From Phoronis australis (taxonomy: Eukaryota; Phoronida; Phoronidae): DNA of 64,000 nucleotides. The stretch is taken from the NCBI GenBank assembly GCA_002633005.1, contig NMRA01000210.1:435653-499652 (forward strand), given 5' to 3'. Shown here one piece after another: positions 35,091 to 47,951 of the stretch; the stretch's first letter is position 1; each line of letters opens with the position of its first letter. The notes beneath the pieces were generated by a model. That model saw nothing but the letters and a program-made list of their open reading frames with translations, was not told where the DNA came from and did not search any database. Position numbers and translations under genes: made by a program.

Positions 35091-38000
35091 CTTAAAATGT
35101 TTGGGACACTATTTGGAAAACTTAAGTGAGGATTTCAGGCAATTTGTTGTGTCGAAACTATATTTTAATTCAAGCTGCCCTGTCGACGATCGCGAGGCAG
35201 CAGCGCAGCGGCGAGTTTTCGCCCTGAGATTTCAGTATAATTTTCAGTAAAATGATGGTAATTTAACAAGAAAATTGAGAGCAATGCGCCGTCGTTTTGT
35301 AGAAAGTATGTCATAGGCTACAGATACATCACGTACCGTAAATTTGATGAATCCTAGCTTCCGATTTTACCCATTTTGGAGATTGGGTTTCAACCGCCTT
35401 GGGTTACTATATTCAATAAGCCAATAAGCGCCTCTCCCCCGAAACGAATTTTACTTAGCGCCCCAGGCGCCTTATTACGGCAAATGCAGTACTGTTAACT
35501 GCCTCTTGTAAGATCAGGCTCTAATGAGATGCTGAGGGCTGAAGCCGGGAGTACCAAGCCAGCCAAAGTTTTAAACCTGGCGCGCCAATTTTTAAATGTG
35601 ACGCACTTTCCCCAAACTCGACGGGGCAAAACCCAAACTCGTTACCGCGTCGAGTCAAAACAGATCGTGGAGAGCACTGACAATATTTACAAATAATTCA
35701 CGTATTTCTCGCTTAATTGCCTAAATTGTCACTTTTCTATTTTTCAAAGGCTGATTACCTTTTTGCAAAGAATTGAAACTTCATTTAATGTTATCTTATG
35801 ACATCTACGCAATCAAACCATAGACTTGAATGTAGTTAATATTTATTTTTCTGGAGAAAAATGACAAAATTGAATTTCACTTGTCGGTCATATTACATGT
35901 TAAATAAGTGAGAAATTACCGTTTAATACTGATGTGCAGCAGTTGCAGGATTTTGATGAGTGGGGGGAGTCTGATGAGGCAGAAAAACAATGGATGCTTG
36001 GGATTTCGATGTAAAAGTGACCAAAAATGAGTTGGGACTTCCTGGACCTCCTCTGGCACCAATGCTGGAAGAAATAAATTCACTGCTGCTTCATGTAGTG
36101 AGCATGGTTTGTACCCAATAGAGAAGGGATTGTTTAATAAATAATTCTACAATTAAATTTCTAATTAGTTTTTTAAGTACATTTTTGTCAGTCGGGGACG
36201 TCAAAGAAACAAAAAAAATCTCTTCAAGAGAAGGGCATTTCTCTTGTACTGGAGCATCATTTGAAGAACTGATTATTTGCCTGACACCTTGAAAGGTTTA
36301 GATTCATAGGTGCTATAATATCATTGAATATTGGAACAGTCTTACGTTCACCTTTGTTATCATTTCAGATCATAGATCTCTTCCATGTGGCTAAATTAGC
36401 CTTGCTGTTATGAACACTAATGAAGTACAAGTGTTCAAGGGAAATGCTTTCAGCAACTATTCGATCATGTCAGTGAATGTCACTGTCAGGGTTGACCGAT
36501 GTCATTAATGGCAGGCGGAGGAGTGGTAGGGTCACTGATTTTCTACATGGCGACACTTTTTGGCAGTCACCGATATCATGGGGACCGACCATCTTCAAAT
36601 TGCTAATTAAGACTTTAAAACAGTATTTTGTATCTTGTCTTAAGAAAGCAGATATTACGGTAACTTCAAATTTTTGTAATGTTGAACTAGAGTGACTTGT
36701 CTAAATTCATCTGTGTGTTCTGGCATGGCGATCTTTGGCTGCAAATGCTGAAATGCCTGACAGGGTGCTTGTTTTCATGACTGGTGTCTGCAGAGGTGTG
36801 CGACTGATACAGTTCAATTACTAAGTAGGTGGATTTCAAGTGATGCTGCACCTGTCAGTAGGCAGCACATTTGTCAGTTCACTGTCATGTTGTGTTGATG
36901 TAGAACCAGCATGCTGTATATATCATACCTGTCACTGCTGTCCTTGACATTGTTAAGTATTCTGTTACCTGAGCCTTGTACCACTGATGACAGTTCATGG
37001 CAACAATGTATCTGGTTAACATTTCAACTGGCTGGCTAGGAATTTCCTGGACTGTATTGGAGCTATAAATAGTTGTGTTGGCCTGTCAAGATTTTATGTA
37101 AACATATGCACACATTTTCTTCCCAAGATCTACAAGTGTCTGGTGTGTAGTGTGGTGTGTGTGTGTGGGGGGGGGGGTGTGCAGTTCTACTGTATTTGAC
37201 TAGACTTCCTATCTCAAACTCTACACTATTATTTCCAGTCAATACTCTACTGCCCGATTGTATGGTGTAGTGGCTTGCATTGCTTGTGTGTCACATACAT
37301 AGTCTGTGGCTCGTATTAGGTTTACATGAGTGTTGGAAAACGTTAATAGTTTCACTGGCGAAAACTGAGGAACTGTCCGCGACAAGTCTTCTTATAGAAA
37401 ATTCATGTCAAAACCTGCATAAATTGATTAATGCAAGGATAAACAAAGGTCTCTTTCGGATGCTGCACATGTGTCCTTTGAAGTACTAAGTAGTCTGGCT
37501 TCCAAAGTGTTTGTGAAAACGCCAGTAGATTTGGGGTAACTTTAAGGACATGCAAAAGCCAAAAGTGTCACTTTTAACTGCGAAGAATCTAGCATTTCAT
37601 TCAGTTTGTGAATGGGTTCAGTACCTTGTTTGCATGCTGCGGTGTGTAATAATAACATAGCACCGTGGCACATTAAACTTAAAAATAAAACAAGCACAAT
37701 TCCTACTCTTTGCGATCGTCCTGAAAAATGTTGAAAATGTGTAAGTATCCGTGCTTGGAAAACTTGTGGAAAGTGAACAAGGGCAAGAAATGGGGGGGGG
37801 TAAAGTTTTAGAGAAAAGTAAAGAATCACTCCTCTGAGTCGTGCCTTGGTTTCTTCAATCAGGTGTGTACTCACTGCTAAGCAATCGTCATTTGCAAAAA
37901 ATGACTCCTGGAAAATGAGAATCACACCCGGTAATATTTATGAAGAACTCGTGGAAAATGGAAATACAAGATGCCTTGGAATCGAGAATACGTGCCATAT

Positions 38001-38136
38001 GATATCTAAACTTAGCTTACCCATCCTGAACCTTGTGTCGAGAGGATAAACCACTGTTCTACTGGTTGAATCTGTATTTTGAACTGCATTAATTCATATC
38101 CTGTGGTTCATTGTGCCGTTCTATCCTTCTAATACT

Positions 38137-38887
38137 GTATAGCCATTTTTATTCTTCTATTATCGTGAAGCCATTTTTATCCTAATATCGTATAGCCATT
38201 TTTATCCTTCTAATACTCGTATAGCCATTTTATCTTTCTAATACCGTATAGCCATTTTTATCCTTCTAATACCATATAGCCATTTTATCTTTCTAATACC
38301 GTATAGCCATTTTTATCCTTCTAATACCATATAGCCATTTTATCTTTCTAATACCTTATAGCCATTTTATCTTTCTAATACCGTATAGCCATTTTTATCC
38401 TTCTAATACCATATAGCCATTTTATCTTTCTAATACCTTATAGCCATTTTATCTTTCTAATACCGTGTAGCCATTTTTATCCTAATACCGTATAGCCATT
38501 TTATCTTTCTAATACCGTATAGCCATTTTTATCCTTCTATTACGGTATAGCCATATTTATTCTTCTATTATCGTAAAGCCATTTTTATCCTAATATCGTA
38601 TAGCCATTTTTATCCTTCTTATACCATATAGCCATTTTATCTTTCTAATACCTTATAGCCATTTTATCTTTCTAATACCGTGTAGCCATTTTTATCCTAA
38701 TATCGTATAGCCATTTTTATCCTTCTAATACCGTATAGCCTTTTTATCTTTCTAATACCCTATAGCCATTTTTATCATTCTAATACCATATAGCCATTTT
38801 TATCATTCTAATACCATATAGCCATTTTTATCATTCTAATACGGTATAGCCACTTTTATCCTTCTATTACGGTATAGCCATTTTTCG
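38137..38887. repeat. 28-bp minisatellite, 28 copies
   Basis: The consensus is roughly ctaatacCgtatagccattt followed by ttatcctt. By counting the agcc core I find 28 copies, with units of about 24-30 bp. Several variant types alternate: taccgta / taccata / taccтta-like, and atcctt / atcttt endings. There is a partly regular alternation of the ccttc and ctttc variants, suggesting expansion by blocks of two or more units. Confidence 0.92.
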
Positions 38888-39342
38888 ATACAGGAGTGGC
38901 ATGATAAAATGTGTGTTGTCGCTAAGTGGCAATGAAGTCTGCATTCTTTTGCGAACAATGCAGTGGCATATTTCCTAGTGTTCTTTCGCAGTTGTAAGTT
39001 ACCACCATCATGGCGTCAAACATTGACACTGTAGTACCATAGGATAATCAAATGATTCACTCAAAAATTTCCTGTGTCTTGAAATATCCGTGATCGAATG
39101 AAATGTTGCTTCGTCACTGTCAGCTCACCTGTCTTGTACACCAGAATAAGAAATTGGGTCGAATGAAAATGTTTGTGCTCCCACAATGCTAAAGAGTTGT
39201 ATGTACAATGTTTCCTATTGCTACAGGAGTGAATCTGAGTCATCATACTAATCACAAACTCTTGTTTGTTGTTATAGAAACGCGTTAATTAAAGTCTTAT
39301 AGAATGAAATTTCATTTGTCCACCATATTGTGTCCTACATTC

Positions 39343-39428
39343 GTGAGATTTAGTGTTTGTTTTGTAAAACGTCATTTGTCATACATTCAGTGAGATTCAG
39401 TGTTTGTTTTGTAAAACGTCATTTGTCA
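39343..39428. repeat. 47-bp tandem duplication
   Basis: Two copies start gtgagatt at 39343 and 39390, each continuing agtgtttgttttgtaaaacg. Confidence 0.9.
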
Positions 39429-40400
39429 TGTCAAAGTTGTGTTGGATCTGCTGTCTGTTGTCTCTCAGTGAGTCGCCATACAGAGATGTCTATTAGACCT
39501 ACAGAAATATGCCCAGTATTGGCAGTGGGGTAGCAGTTTTGCAGTGTGTTATTACTTGCCTTACAGCTAAGAAGGGTATGTTTTTGATGAGCCTGTGAAG
39601 CACCAAAACTGGTATTTAATCTGGTAACTGAACACTCTTGGCCTTTTAACTGAAGACTTTGTCTATTAACACCCATGTTCAACAACTCACACATGTTCTT
39701 TCCACAACAGAAACTACTGAAATTCACATTTAATTGTCTTGTTTCAAAGTGCATGTCCATACTATGGAAGGTTTATATTCATTCCAGAATCAGTGCATTG
39801 TACAAATCCAGAAGTCCAAAATGTCCTTATTTTCATTGACTGTTTCTTAAAAATTTGTAGCTTTGCATTGGTTTTCAAACTTTACACAGCAAAGAAGCTG
39901 AACTTGTCTAGGCAAAATTCAAACTAAGTTACTGCTACGAGTTATTTTCAGTGTCACTGTACTGTTGTAGTCAACGTACGGTAACTCCTACATCCTTAGT
40001 ATTTTTTTTAAATTTCTTTATTTAGTCATGATGTGTCATAATGGCTCACGGATATTGTGCAAATCAAATGCAGAAACTAAACACGAGTATGGTCTTACAT
40101 GGAACTAGTGGGCAGAAAATATAGTGATACTGCTGACTGGTGTTTTCTTGGTCGAGAGAGACAGCAGGCATTCCATCAAGACATTTCAATCTAATTTATC
40201 ACATGGAAAAAATTGATCAAGGATTGTAGCGTACAAAGCAGAAAGTGAGTATTTCTGTCTTGGCTAATTCACCCATCTGCACCACACATATGCTAATTTT
40301 ATAAAACCACACAAATCGGTAACTTTGAACCCTGAACGTAAAATAGCTAGTTAACAATCTGATTTTACTGGAACGAATACGCTATACCAGTGTTTCCCCC

Positions 40401-40595
40401 GGGTTTTGCAAGGAAAGTGGTGGTGAATGGGCAAAACGGGGTGCAAAGCCCGTTGCCGCACGTGAATATGAGAAATGGGATCCCCCTATTAGCTGGGTTT
40501 TGAAAGGAGTGTGGTGGTGAATGCTCGACGCGGATGTGGAACCCGGCACCACATGCGAGCATGGGATGAAGTGAGATCCTGCCATGGGGGGAGGG
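40401..40595. repeat. ~94-bp diverged tandem duplication
   Basis: Copies start at gggttttg (40401 and 40495). They share gtggtggtgaatg, acg(g/c)gg and a gaatatgagaaatggga / gagcatgggatgaag-type ending. Three overlapping minus-strand frames of 65-75 codons reflect this repeat. Confidence 0.7.
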
Positions 40596-41358
40596 GACCT
40601 TCCCCAGGCAAAATTTGAAAATAAGATGTAATTGGGTGTAGTTTGCTCATCATAGACAACATAAACAAGACCTTAACCCAAGAATCATGTAGTGGAGGTA
40701 TCTGGGTAAAGAACACTTCGCAAGATAATTTGGCAATGAAGTGTCCGGCGTGATCTTTGTCGCACTTGAGTACAAAAATCAGTGTTAAAATTCAGGTGTC
40801 CACTAAATGACAAACATAGAACAAAAAATATTTGAACTTAGTATACGTAATAAACTAATTCGTGTAACGAAACTTCCGTTGATATCGTCTTGCTAAACAT
40901 AAATGGATGATAGTGGATTGGCATTGGCCGGCATAGCAGACGATGTAATAATCCAGTCCATGCAGACGAATCTGAGACTGGTTAATATTCAATATCGTCA
41001 TTTTGGCGCAGGGTTAGGTTGATTAAACAGTTGAATGTCACGCCCTGCAGTATAATTCACAATGTCTTTTGTAAACTCGGACACGATAAAATGAATGAAG
41101 CAGAAATCTTACTGTTTCTTACTTCATTAGCGAGCCCAGACACTTTCCCATTTTAGAAAGTTCATATCGAAGTCGTTGCCTGTTCCCCAGCTGTATTAAG
41201 TATATATGCATTGTCGGATAACCAGGCAGAAACGAGGTACAAAAGGAGATTGGGGATTGAATAACTGTGTTTGATGGGGGCACAATTCAAGGTCCCATTG
41301 TAAAATTATTATTTTTCCCTTTCGATCCACAAACAGCGAAAGGTGCCGTGTGACATTA

Positions 41359-41482
41359 TTACTAGCGATCATGTTTACTAGCGATCATTTTTACTAGCGA
41401 TTCATTTTACTAGCGATCATTTTTACTAGCGATTCATTTTACTAGCGATCATTTTTACTAGCGATCATTTTTACTAGCGATT
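41359..41482. repeat. Short tandem repeat TACTAGCGAT(C/T)ATTTT, 8 copies
   Basis: Eight copies of tactagcgat are spaced 15-18 bp apart. Confidence 0.9.
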
Positions 41483-41642
41483 TTTGCGTTGCGGTAAAGT
41501 TTCTCCATCGTGATTAGGTGTGTGGTGGTCAATTTGAGTATGATTTACGAGTGGCGGGGCCAAAAAGGAGTTTGGCGGGCAGTCCAGAAGTTTACACGCA
41601 GGGGAAACCCTGTATACGATATTTCTCAGTAACATTAAAAGA

Positions 41643-42592
41643 TGCTTTCCCATTAGAGCCGAAACTTCACTTTTACCAAAGTTTCGGTTAGTGGGTAAGG
41701 TTAACTCTAGTAGTTAATCTGCAATCGAAACTTCGCTGAAAATAGTAAGATTAAAAAGCGAAGCTTTGGTACTCACCGAAACTTCGGTGTAGTAGGAACA
41801 TCAGAGTGAAGCTTCGTTGAACTTATCAGTAGAGGTTGCAGCAACGATATATCATCACGCGAGACTTGCAGAAGGTGTACTTTGTTATTGTAGCGTAGCT
41901 GACATGCTCTCAACTGACGCACATAAATAAATAAAAACATAAATAAATAAAAGAAGGCATATCTGATGAAGAATGACACTGATCATTTTCATAAACACTT
42001 GTAAATGGCAGAATAATTTTCAGTTATCTCAGAACTCACTAGTCATAATTCGTTTAAGTGTACGAGTGAACTGTGTTGTCTGGTGTCTAGTCAGAAAAGG
42101 AAGCAAAAGTGGTGTTTACACTATAAAAGTTGACACGGATCAGCTGACACGGATCAGCTGACACGGAACGAGGTGTTCCAGTGTGTAAACGAGACTGACA
42201 CGGAGCAAATTGAAACCGCTGTGACAACTTTTGCCACCCGTTTGTGAGGTAGAGCAGTTTGCGTTAGAACATCTTGCGCCGTGTCAATTATGTGTCTAAA
42301 CGTGTAACTGAGGCAAGGCGGAAAAGATCGTCTCTACTGCGCTTGTGCAATGACCTCAATACAGGTTCTTTGTCTCTTCAACTCCCGTGATTTGTAAAAC
42401 TGCGCATGTGTGATACACTCTTAAGCATACAATTTCCGTCTTGCCACAGTTAGTGAGTTGTGTGTGTAAACAGACGCTTGACACCAATCAATTTGCTCCG
42501 TGTCAGTTGCGCCGGGCCAAAAGTTGATGTTTAAACGGGACTAAAGTTTTGGGGAAGCTTCGGTAAACCTAAGTTTCCGTAATGGGAAAGCA
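41643..42592. mobile_element. 950-bp element with TGCTTTCCCATTA inverted ends and nested inverted repeats
   Basis: The left end tgctttcccatta (41643) and right end taatgggaaagca (42580-42592) are perfect 13-bp inverted repeats. Further inverted similarity inside the ends uses cgaaactt / aagtttcc and cttcggt phrases. The interior has a second layer of inverted motifs (tgacacgga near 42131 against tccgtgtca near 42500; gtgtaaac, gtttaaac). There is a 15-bp tandem repeat, cagctgacacggat, at about 42128-42170. No transposase frame is present. A similar terminus, taatgggaaagc, occurs alone near 60307. Confidence 0.65.
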
Positions 42593-42859
42593 CCAACAGA
42601 AGCAAATGTGACACTACAATTGCTAGCATTAATTCTCACCAATTTGGAGCAGGACACAGTTATGAATTCAGAATCCATTTATTGATTCAGTCGATTGCAG
42701 GTCTTTAAGCTGAAGCTCATTTATACCCTGATAATATTGAAGTTGAGAATCGATAAATTCTGATTGGCTTAAAGTCCTAGTGGCACACGTTTTTCACCCT
42801 TATTATGTGCCCACATGTTTATATGTGGTCGCATATTGCCGTCATCTCTGTCTGGGTGT

Positions 42860-44040
42860 CCGGCGTCCGCGGCTGTATCTCCTAAACCCCTTGCAGGATT
42901 GTATTGAAATTTGGAAGGTGTGTTCCTATGCGACTAGTTTTGGACTGAGCTGAATACTGCTGTGTCCCCTAGTGGCAATTTTAGTGTTTTACGTTTGCCT
43001 CTGTATCTTCAAAGGTCTTCAGCCGATTTTCATGAAATTTGGTACTTAGGCATCTATTAATGAGTTGACGCTATCCTCCCGTTTTCGGATTGCTTCGATA
43101 GATTTTGTGCCATCTAGTGGCCATTTTTACTATTTTCAAGTCGTTTTTTTGGCATCCGCCCTTCTAACAACCAAACCACTAAGAATGCTTGTGAAAATTG
43201 GCATGTATGGTCGTACTATGAAGAAGACAGTTGACAATGATTTCTGATGACTTCGACTACTGTGGCGCCACCTAGTGGCAGTTTTGTTTGTTTTTGTGCC
43301 CATTGCTGTATCTTCTAAATGCTCAACAGGATCTTTATTAAATTTAGCAAATGTAGTTATATAAAATTGACAACAGATGATGATGACTTTCGAACAGATC
43401 GGTCTACCAGTGTGCCACCTAGTGGCAATTTTAGGTTTTTACGTTTATCGCTGTATCTTCAAAGATACTCAGCGTTTCACAAAATTTGGCACATAGACAT
43501 CCATTAGTGAGGTGACGCTAGCCATTCACCTTCGGATTGATTCTAGGTTTTTTTTTGCGCTACCTAGTGGCCATTTTTGTTGTTTTTAAGTCTGTTTTGT
43601 GGCGTTCGTCCCTCTGTCAACCAAACCACTCTAAGGGTGATTGTGAAAGTTGGCATGTATGTACTTTCTATGAAGGGGACGGTTGCCGATGATTTCTAAT
43701 GACTGTGGTGCCTCCTAGTGGCGGTTTTGTTTTTTTTTTGCACCCATACCTGTATCTCCTAAGGCCTCTGCAGGATCTTTATTAAATTTAGCACGTGAAT
43801 TTATATGAAGTTAATAAGAGAAGATGACGACTTTTTGACGGATCCGATGAACACTGTGCCCCCTAGTGGCAATTTCATTTCTTTTGTTTACCTCTGTCTC
43901 TCTGAAGTTCCTCGGCAAATTTTAATTAAAGTTGGTAAATGGCTTTCTTTTAAAGAAACCATGACATTTTTTGGTTTTCAGACAGATTCGACATATTTTG
44001 CACCATCTAGTGGCCATTTTAATGGTACAAATAAACAACC
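42860..44040 (+). repeat. Higher-order array of ~148-bp units with CTAGTGGC core
   Basis: Eight (C)TAGTGGC cores begin at 42970, 43115, 43273, 43420, 43565, 43716, 43864 and 44008, spaced 145, 158, 147, 145, 151, 148 and 144 bp. The bases after the core cycle in threes: caatttta, ccattttt, c(a/g)gttttg. This gives a higher-order period of about 443-450 bp. Between cores, each unit has a conserved ctgtatct(c/t)c / ccaaaccac block followed by gaaatttgg- or aaatttagc-like sequence. The short open frames across it come from the repeat. Confidence 0.9.
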
Positions 44041-44387
44041 CTAAAAGCACACCATTTGCGATGCATTCGTGGGCACATTTCAACCCTCTGCGTTGCTCTT
44101 GTTAAACAGTTAGAAGAAGTTTTATGGAACCAAGCAGTACCTATCCCATAACCAATACACATTTCGTAGTTGAAGAAAGTTCAAATAAATGCGCCACTCA
44201 TGATTCCGACACGAAGAACATACCGCCATTTTGAACTCACCGCAGAACCGGAAGTACAGTTCATTCAGGAACCCAGGCTTAAGAACACAGGCTGTGCGAC
44301 TAGAACAGTGTTTGTTACCATCCTGCAAACAAGGATATAATAATCGACAAAGTTTGGCAAAATAAATTTCAACAAAAATTATTTTGC

Positions 44388-44470
44388 CGGACTCGAACCT
44401 GCAGCCGATGACCCAGTGCGCCGATCGATACCAGTGCACTGGCGAAGGCGAAGGCATGCCGTCCCTGGCT
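44388..44470 (-). repeat. tRNA-derived SINE-like segment or tRNA pseudogene
   Basis: On the minus strand the sequence contains an A-box-like agtgcactggtatcgatcgg and, about 30 bp on, a canonical B box, ggttcgagtcc. Together they imply an internal RNA polymerase III promoter. The anticodon and acceptor arms do not pair cleanly, so it is not an intact tRNA gene. The extent of any SINE body is not defined. Confidence 0.55.
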
Positions 44471-45519
44471 ATTTTATCGAAATATATGGTTCAAATCATA
44501 AATGCCGTGTGCATACAAATATAGTTTTAGACACTTACATGAAATTACAGATTAGTCACAGCCCTGCGCCAACCATTGGATAACAAGGCCGACATGATGG
44601 TGGTCTAGGCTAAGCATGTTTTACTTGGTGTAATTAAAGGCAGAGGCAACCCTTTTTCATGTCTATTTTAGCAAAAATAAGGTTCGTTGGTTATCCCAGA
44701 CATATTTTCCAAACTTGAATCGCATCTGTATACAGCATTGGTTCAGATTTAGTTTTAGAGTTATATGCTTAAATGTCCAGGTGTAGAACGCTAAGTTACA
44801 CTTACACATACATACTGGCACAATGCACAGGTAAACTCTGTCACAGTGATTTATGTTGTAAGTTGGGTTTATTGTGGTTAGAACATACCCTAGTATTATG
44901 TGACTCCTGTGATCAGTTGTCACTGGGTTTAGTAGTAGTGTGGATGCTGTTTGTACTGGAGCCACTCTATTCCTGTGTGACTAATTACCCCACCTTATCA
45001 AGGTAGGGTGTGTTGCTCGAGGGTTTCTTGCCCTAGTGCAAGTCAAGTGTGGATCAAACCTACAGACAGGAAGTAGTTACTTACTGCGTACAGATGTGTC
45101 TAATCATTTTTTGCGCCTTATTTGTCGCGTGGTAGGTGGTATGTGGTATGGACGATCGACGGAATACGGGAAGGGCAAGTTTCTCCAGGGTAAGTTGTAC
45201 TGGGGTAAGTCCTCGTGTGGACACCCCTTAGGTGGAGTTAGTTCTGCGAGCTGCGGCTGAAACTGTGTGTCTAACAGTGAGCTCATATTTGAAACATAGT
45301 GAAATGCTGAGGTGTAAGGTCTAGACTCTGAATTGGTTCTGAGTTTTTGGTCGCATTGCCGAGTCTCGGGTGAATCTAGCGTTGCATTGGAGTTGTGAAT
45401 ATAATAAAAACAGATGAGGTTGTTTACATGGTCAGGATTGAGCACCTCTCACAGTCTTGCAGCCCATCCTCCTAAAATGTTGGGTGCAGCAGTCTGGAGT
45501 CGGTAGTATGCGATGTATA

Positions 45520-45860
45520 CCTCGTTCACAAGCTGGCTAAAATGCTAGCATTTTTGCTTCTAGCAAAAACATCAGTCGTGAACAGTTACAAATGTTACTT
45601 TCGTTGTCAGTTTGCTCGCTGTCGGTAGCTACCCCTAAACTGTGGGTGTTTTTGCTAGCCCTTTTTAGCCAGGGCGCATACTTCAAAGGACACACGTGCT
45701 TAGGGATAAGAAGTCTTTGTTTACTGTCGCTTCACATCAATTGAGTGAATGTGTTTTGAGATCAGTTTTCGCTTAACACTGTTTCGATTTGGGTGGTGAG
45801 GAAACTAACTGCTGGCGAAAATGACCCCTTCGCGGACAGCTCCATTAGTAATGTAGTCCT
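45520..45860. repeat. Dispersed repeat family D, copy 2
   Basis: It shares acttcaaaggacacac, tttgtttactgtcg, ggtggtgaggaaa and cgaaaatgacc with 23480-23730. It also has gctagcattttt-type blocks. Confidence 0.6.
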
Positions 45861-47365
45861 GATAGAATGGTTGTTTTGTGCTGTGTGTCCGCGGGAACTC
45901 GGGATATTCTAAGTCTCTGTTGCTTGGTTGGCATAGAGGACATATAACATGGAAGAATCTAAACAGTTCTGTAATTAATGTTGCGTCTAAGTTGTGTTAG
46001 TGTAGTTGCTCAAATGTAGTATTGATTTCTCTTCATTTCATGCTTCGTTGTTCGTGCTAGATTGGCATGCGGTATTCTGTTGGGTTTTTTAGTGTTGTTC
46101 AAGACAGCACAAAAATGTGTGTTCCGCCATCAGAATATCTTTCAGCATCTTTTGTGTATCCTTGGCATAATTAGATTTAGTATGTCATTACTGATGTGGT
46201 CTCGGTTAGGCGCACACTTCCTTTTCTCTATTTTGATACATTTATTGGCTTGGGAAGCTCCCTCCCTCTTCATATCCACTCATACTTCGACTAGAACAGC
46301 TACTGCCAACAACACCATGCATCGCATAACTCTTGACTGTTTGGATCTTATAGTTTTAGGGCAATAGAGCGACTCAGCTCGTTATATTCTCACAAATTTG
46401 ACCTGATTTGCAAAAGAGATTGATGGGATGTATGTCTTGCTAGCCACCTGTTGGCTAGAAATGCTGATGTGCATTCTGTTTTGGTTCGTTGGTTTCATTC
46501 TACATGGAATGCTGGCGTCCTGAAATCGGTTGCAGTTATCCCCTACATCTCTAAACATACTGTCAGCTTGCATCCTTCTAGTAATCACGTTTTTGTTGAT
46601 TCAGCAAGGAAGTGTTAATGTCCTTATTTATACAAGTTTCATGAATTGACAACAGATCTTGGGTATTTCTGTCCTATCACACCTTACAATTGTGTACTAA
46701 TACAACCCAGTTGATCTCTGTGGTGGTGCCAATGAACCTCTCCTGGTCACAGGAACAACTTTATACTAACCTTCTTGACAAATAAAGACTTGTTTTTTTA
46801 TATTTTAGTTAAATCAAATGGAAATACTTATGATTATTTCTCTGAACCATATCTATTACATGCGACACATTTCACAAGATCTTTTCTGTCTTGCACCGAA
46901 ATTGGGCTAACTAATAAGACAAAAATGTCTAAGCCCCGCTTCGTGAAATTTATTAACAGACGAAAATTAAGACTGAAGTCAATCCAAGCTAAGACCGAAA
47001 GGTGGCCCGCTGCGGAGTGAGCTTAAGATTGCACTTTTGATCTAAGTGGCCAAAATTTACATCTTAATCATGATTTTAAACTAATGATGAACAGATTTTG
47101 TTGATTTTTTCTCTGTCTAATGTCTCTAAATAATGTCAAATGGAAGATCCGAGAACCTGCAAAGCAGCATAGACTCGTACAAACAAAGCTGTTCGACTTA
47201 CTTGGACATGTGAAATGATATTTTCCAATCATACTGGGGTCATCGCACTTCAATGAGATAGGATTTTGCCCGTCAGACATTCGCACCCCCGAACTGCCAA
47301 ATGTAATCTTGGAGAATTTTAGGGGGGCCACGGCCCTCTTGGCCTCCCTCTAAATCTGCCACTGA

Positions 47366-47951
47366 TAAGTGCCAGTATGTATTTATTGCTAAATACTTTG
47401 CTACCAGTTTCATGGATAGTTCCCGAAGACTAATCTTCGACGACAGGTACTTCTGAGTAACACGCGCTTCCTGGCCACGTGCTTTTAACAAAGGTCAGTT
47501 TTTATTAGTCTTCGATTCACGGTTTTCACGTATACAAAGAAATTTCGATTCCTGTTAAGTTAGAAGATCTGTACGAGAAAGATACAATACAATTCCGTTG
47601 ACAAGTACGCTACATTTGTTCTGAAAGGCCAGACCATAATAGGACACGTCCCTCGCAAGATCAGCATTCTTTTTGAAGCACGGTGTAAGTTTGAAGTGTA
47701 TATGGTAGTCATGGCTAAATACCGACATAGCGGCGAGGCTCGTGGTCTACAAATTCTGCGCACAGTGATTTTTTCAGGACTGTCAGATCTTATTAATAAA
47801 TTGAAGACGTTACTGTAGAATTTTAGGATTGTAGGTAAGGCATTTTTCGCATGTACACAGCGTTCATGGACTGGGCGCTTATTTTAGCAAAGTCTGAAAA
47901 CGCATGGAGGAGCGCTTATAGGGGCATGGGCACTTATTAGGGCGAATACGG
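47366..47951 (-). mobile_element. Family C element, 3'-truncated copy (inverted)
   Basis: Reverse-complement copy of about 58950-59540. It includes the terminus CCGTATTCGCCCTAATAAG at 47951 reading left. The 67-codon frame at 47560-47763 (CRPRASPLCRYLA) has a close match in the plus-strand frame at 58986-59318. The far end is missing, and the segment joins a ggccaccg/ccactgat terminus-like sequence at about 47335-47365. Confidence 0.78.

Noticed and set aside
38137-38887. Regularly spaced short repeats suggesting a CRISPR array
   Set aside because: The units are contiguous with no unique spacers, in a eukaryotic intron. It is a minisatellite.
40365-40716. Three overlapping minus-strand frames
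   Set aside because: They mirror a diverged ~94-bp tandem duplication read in different frames.
46062-46367. 101-codon hydrophobic plus-strand frame
   Set aside because: It starts at TTG, is T-rich, and has no family resemblance or splice context.
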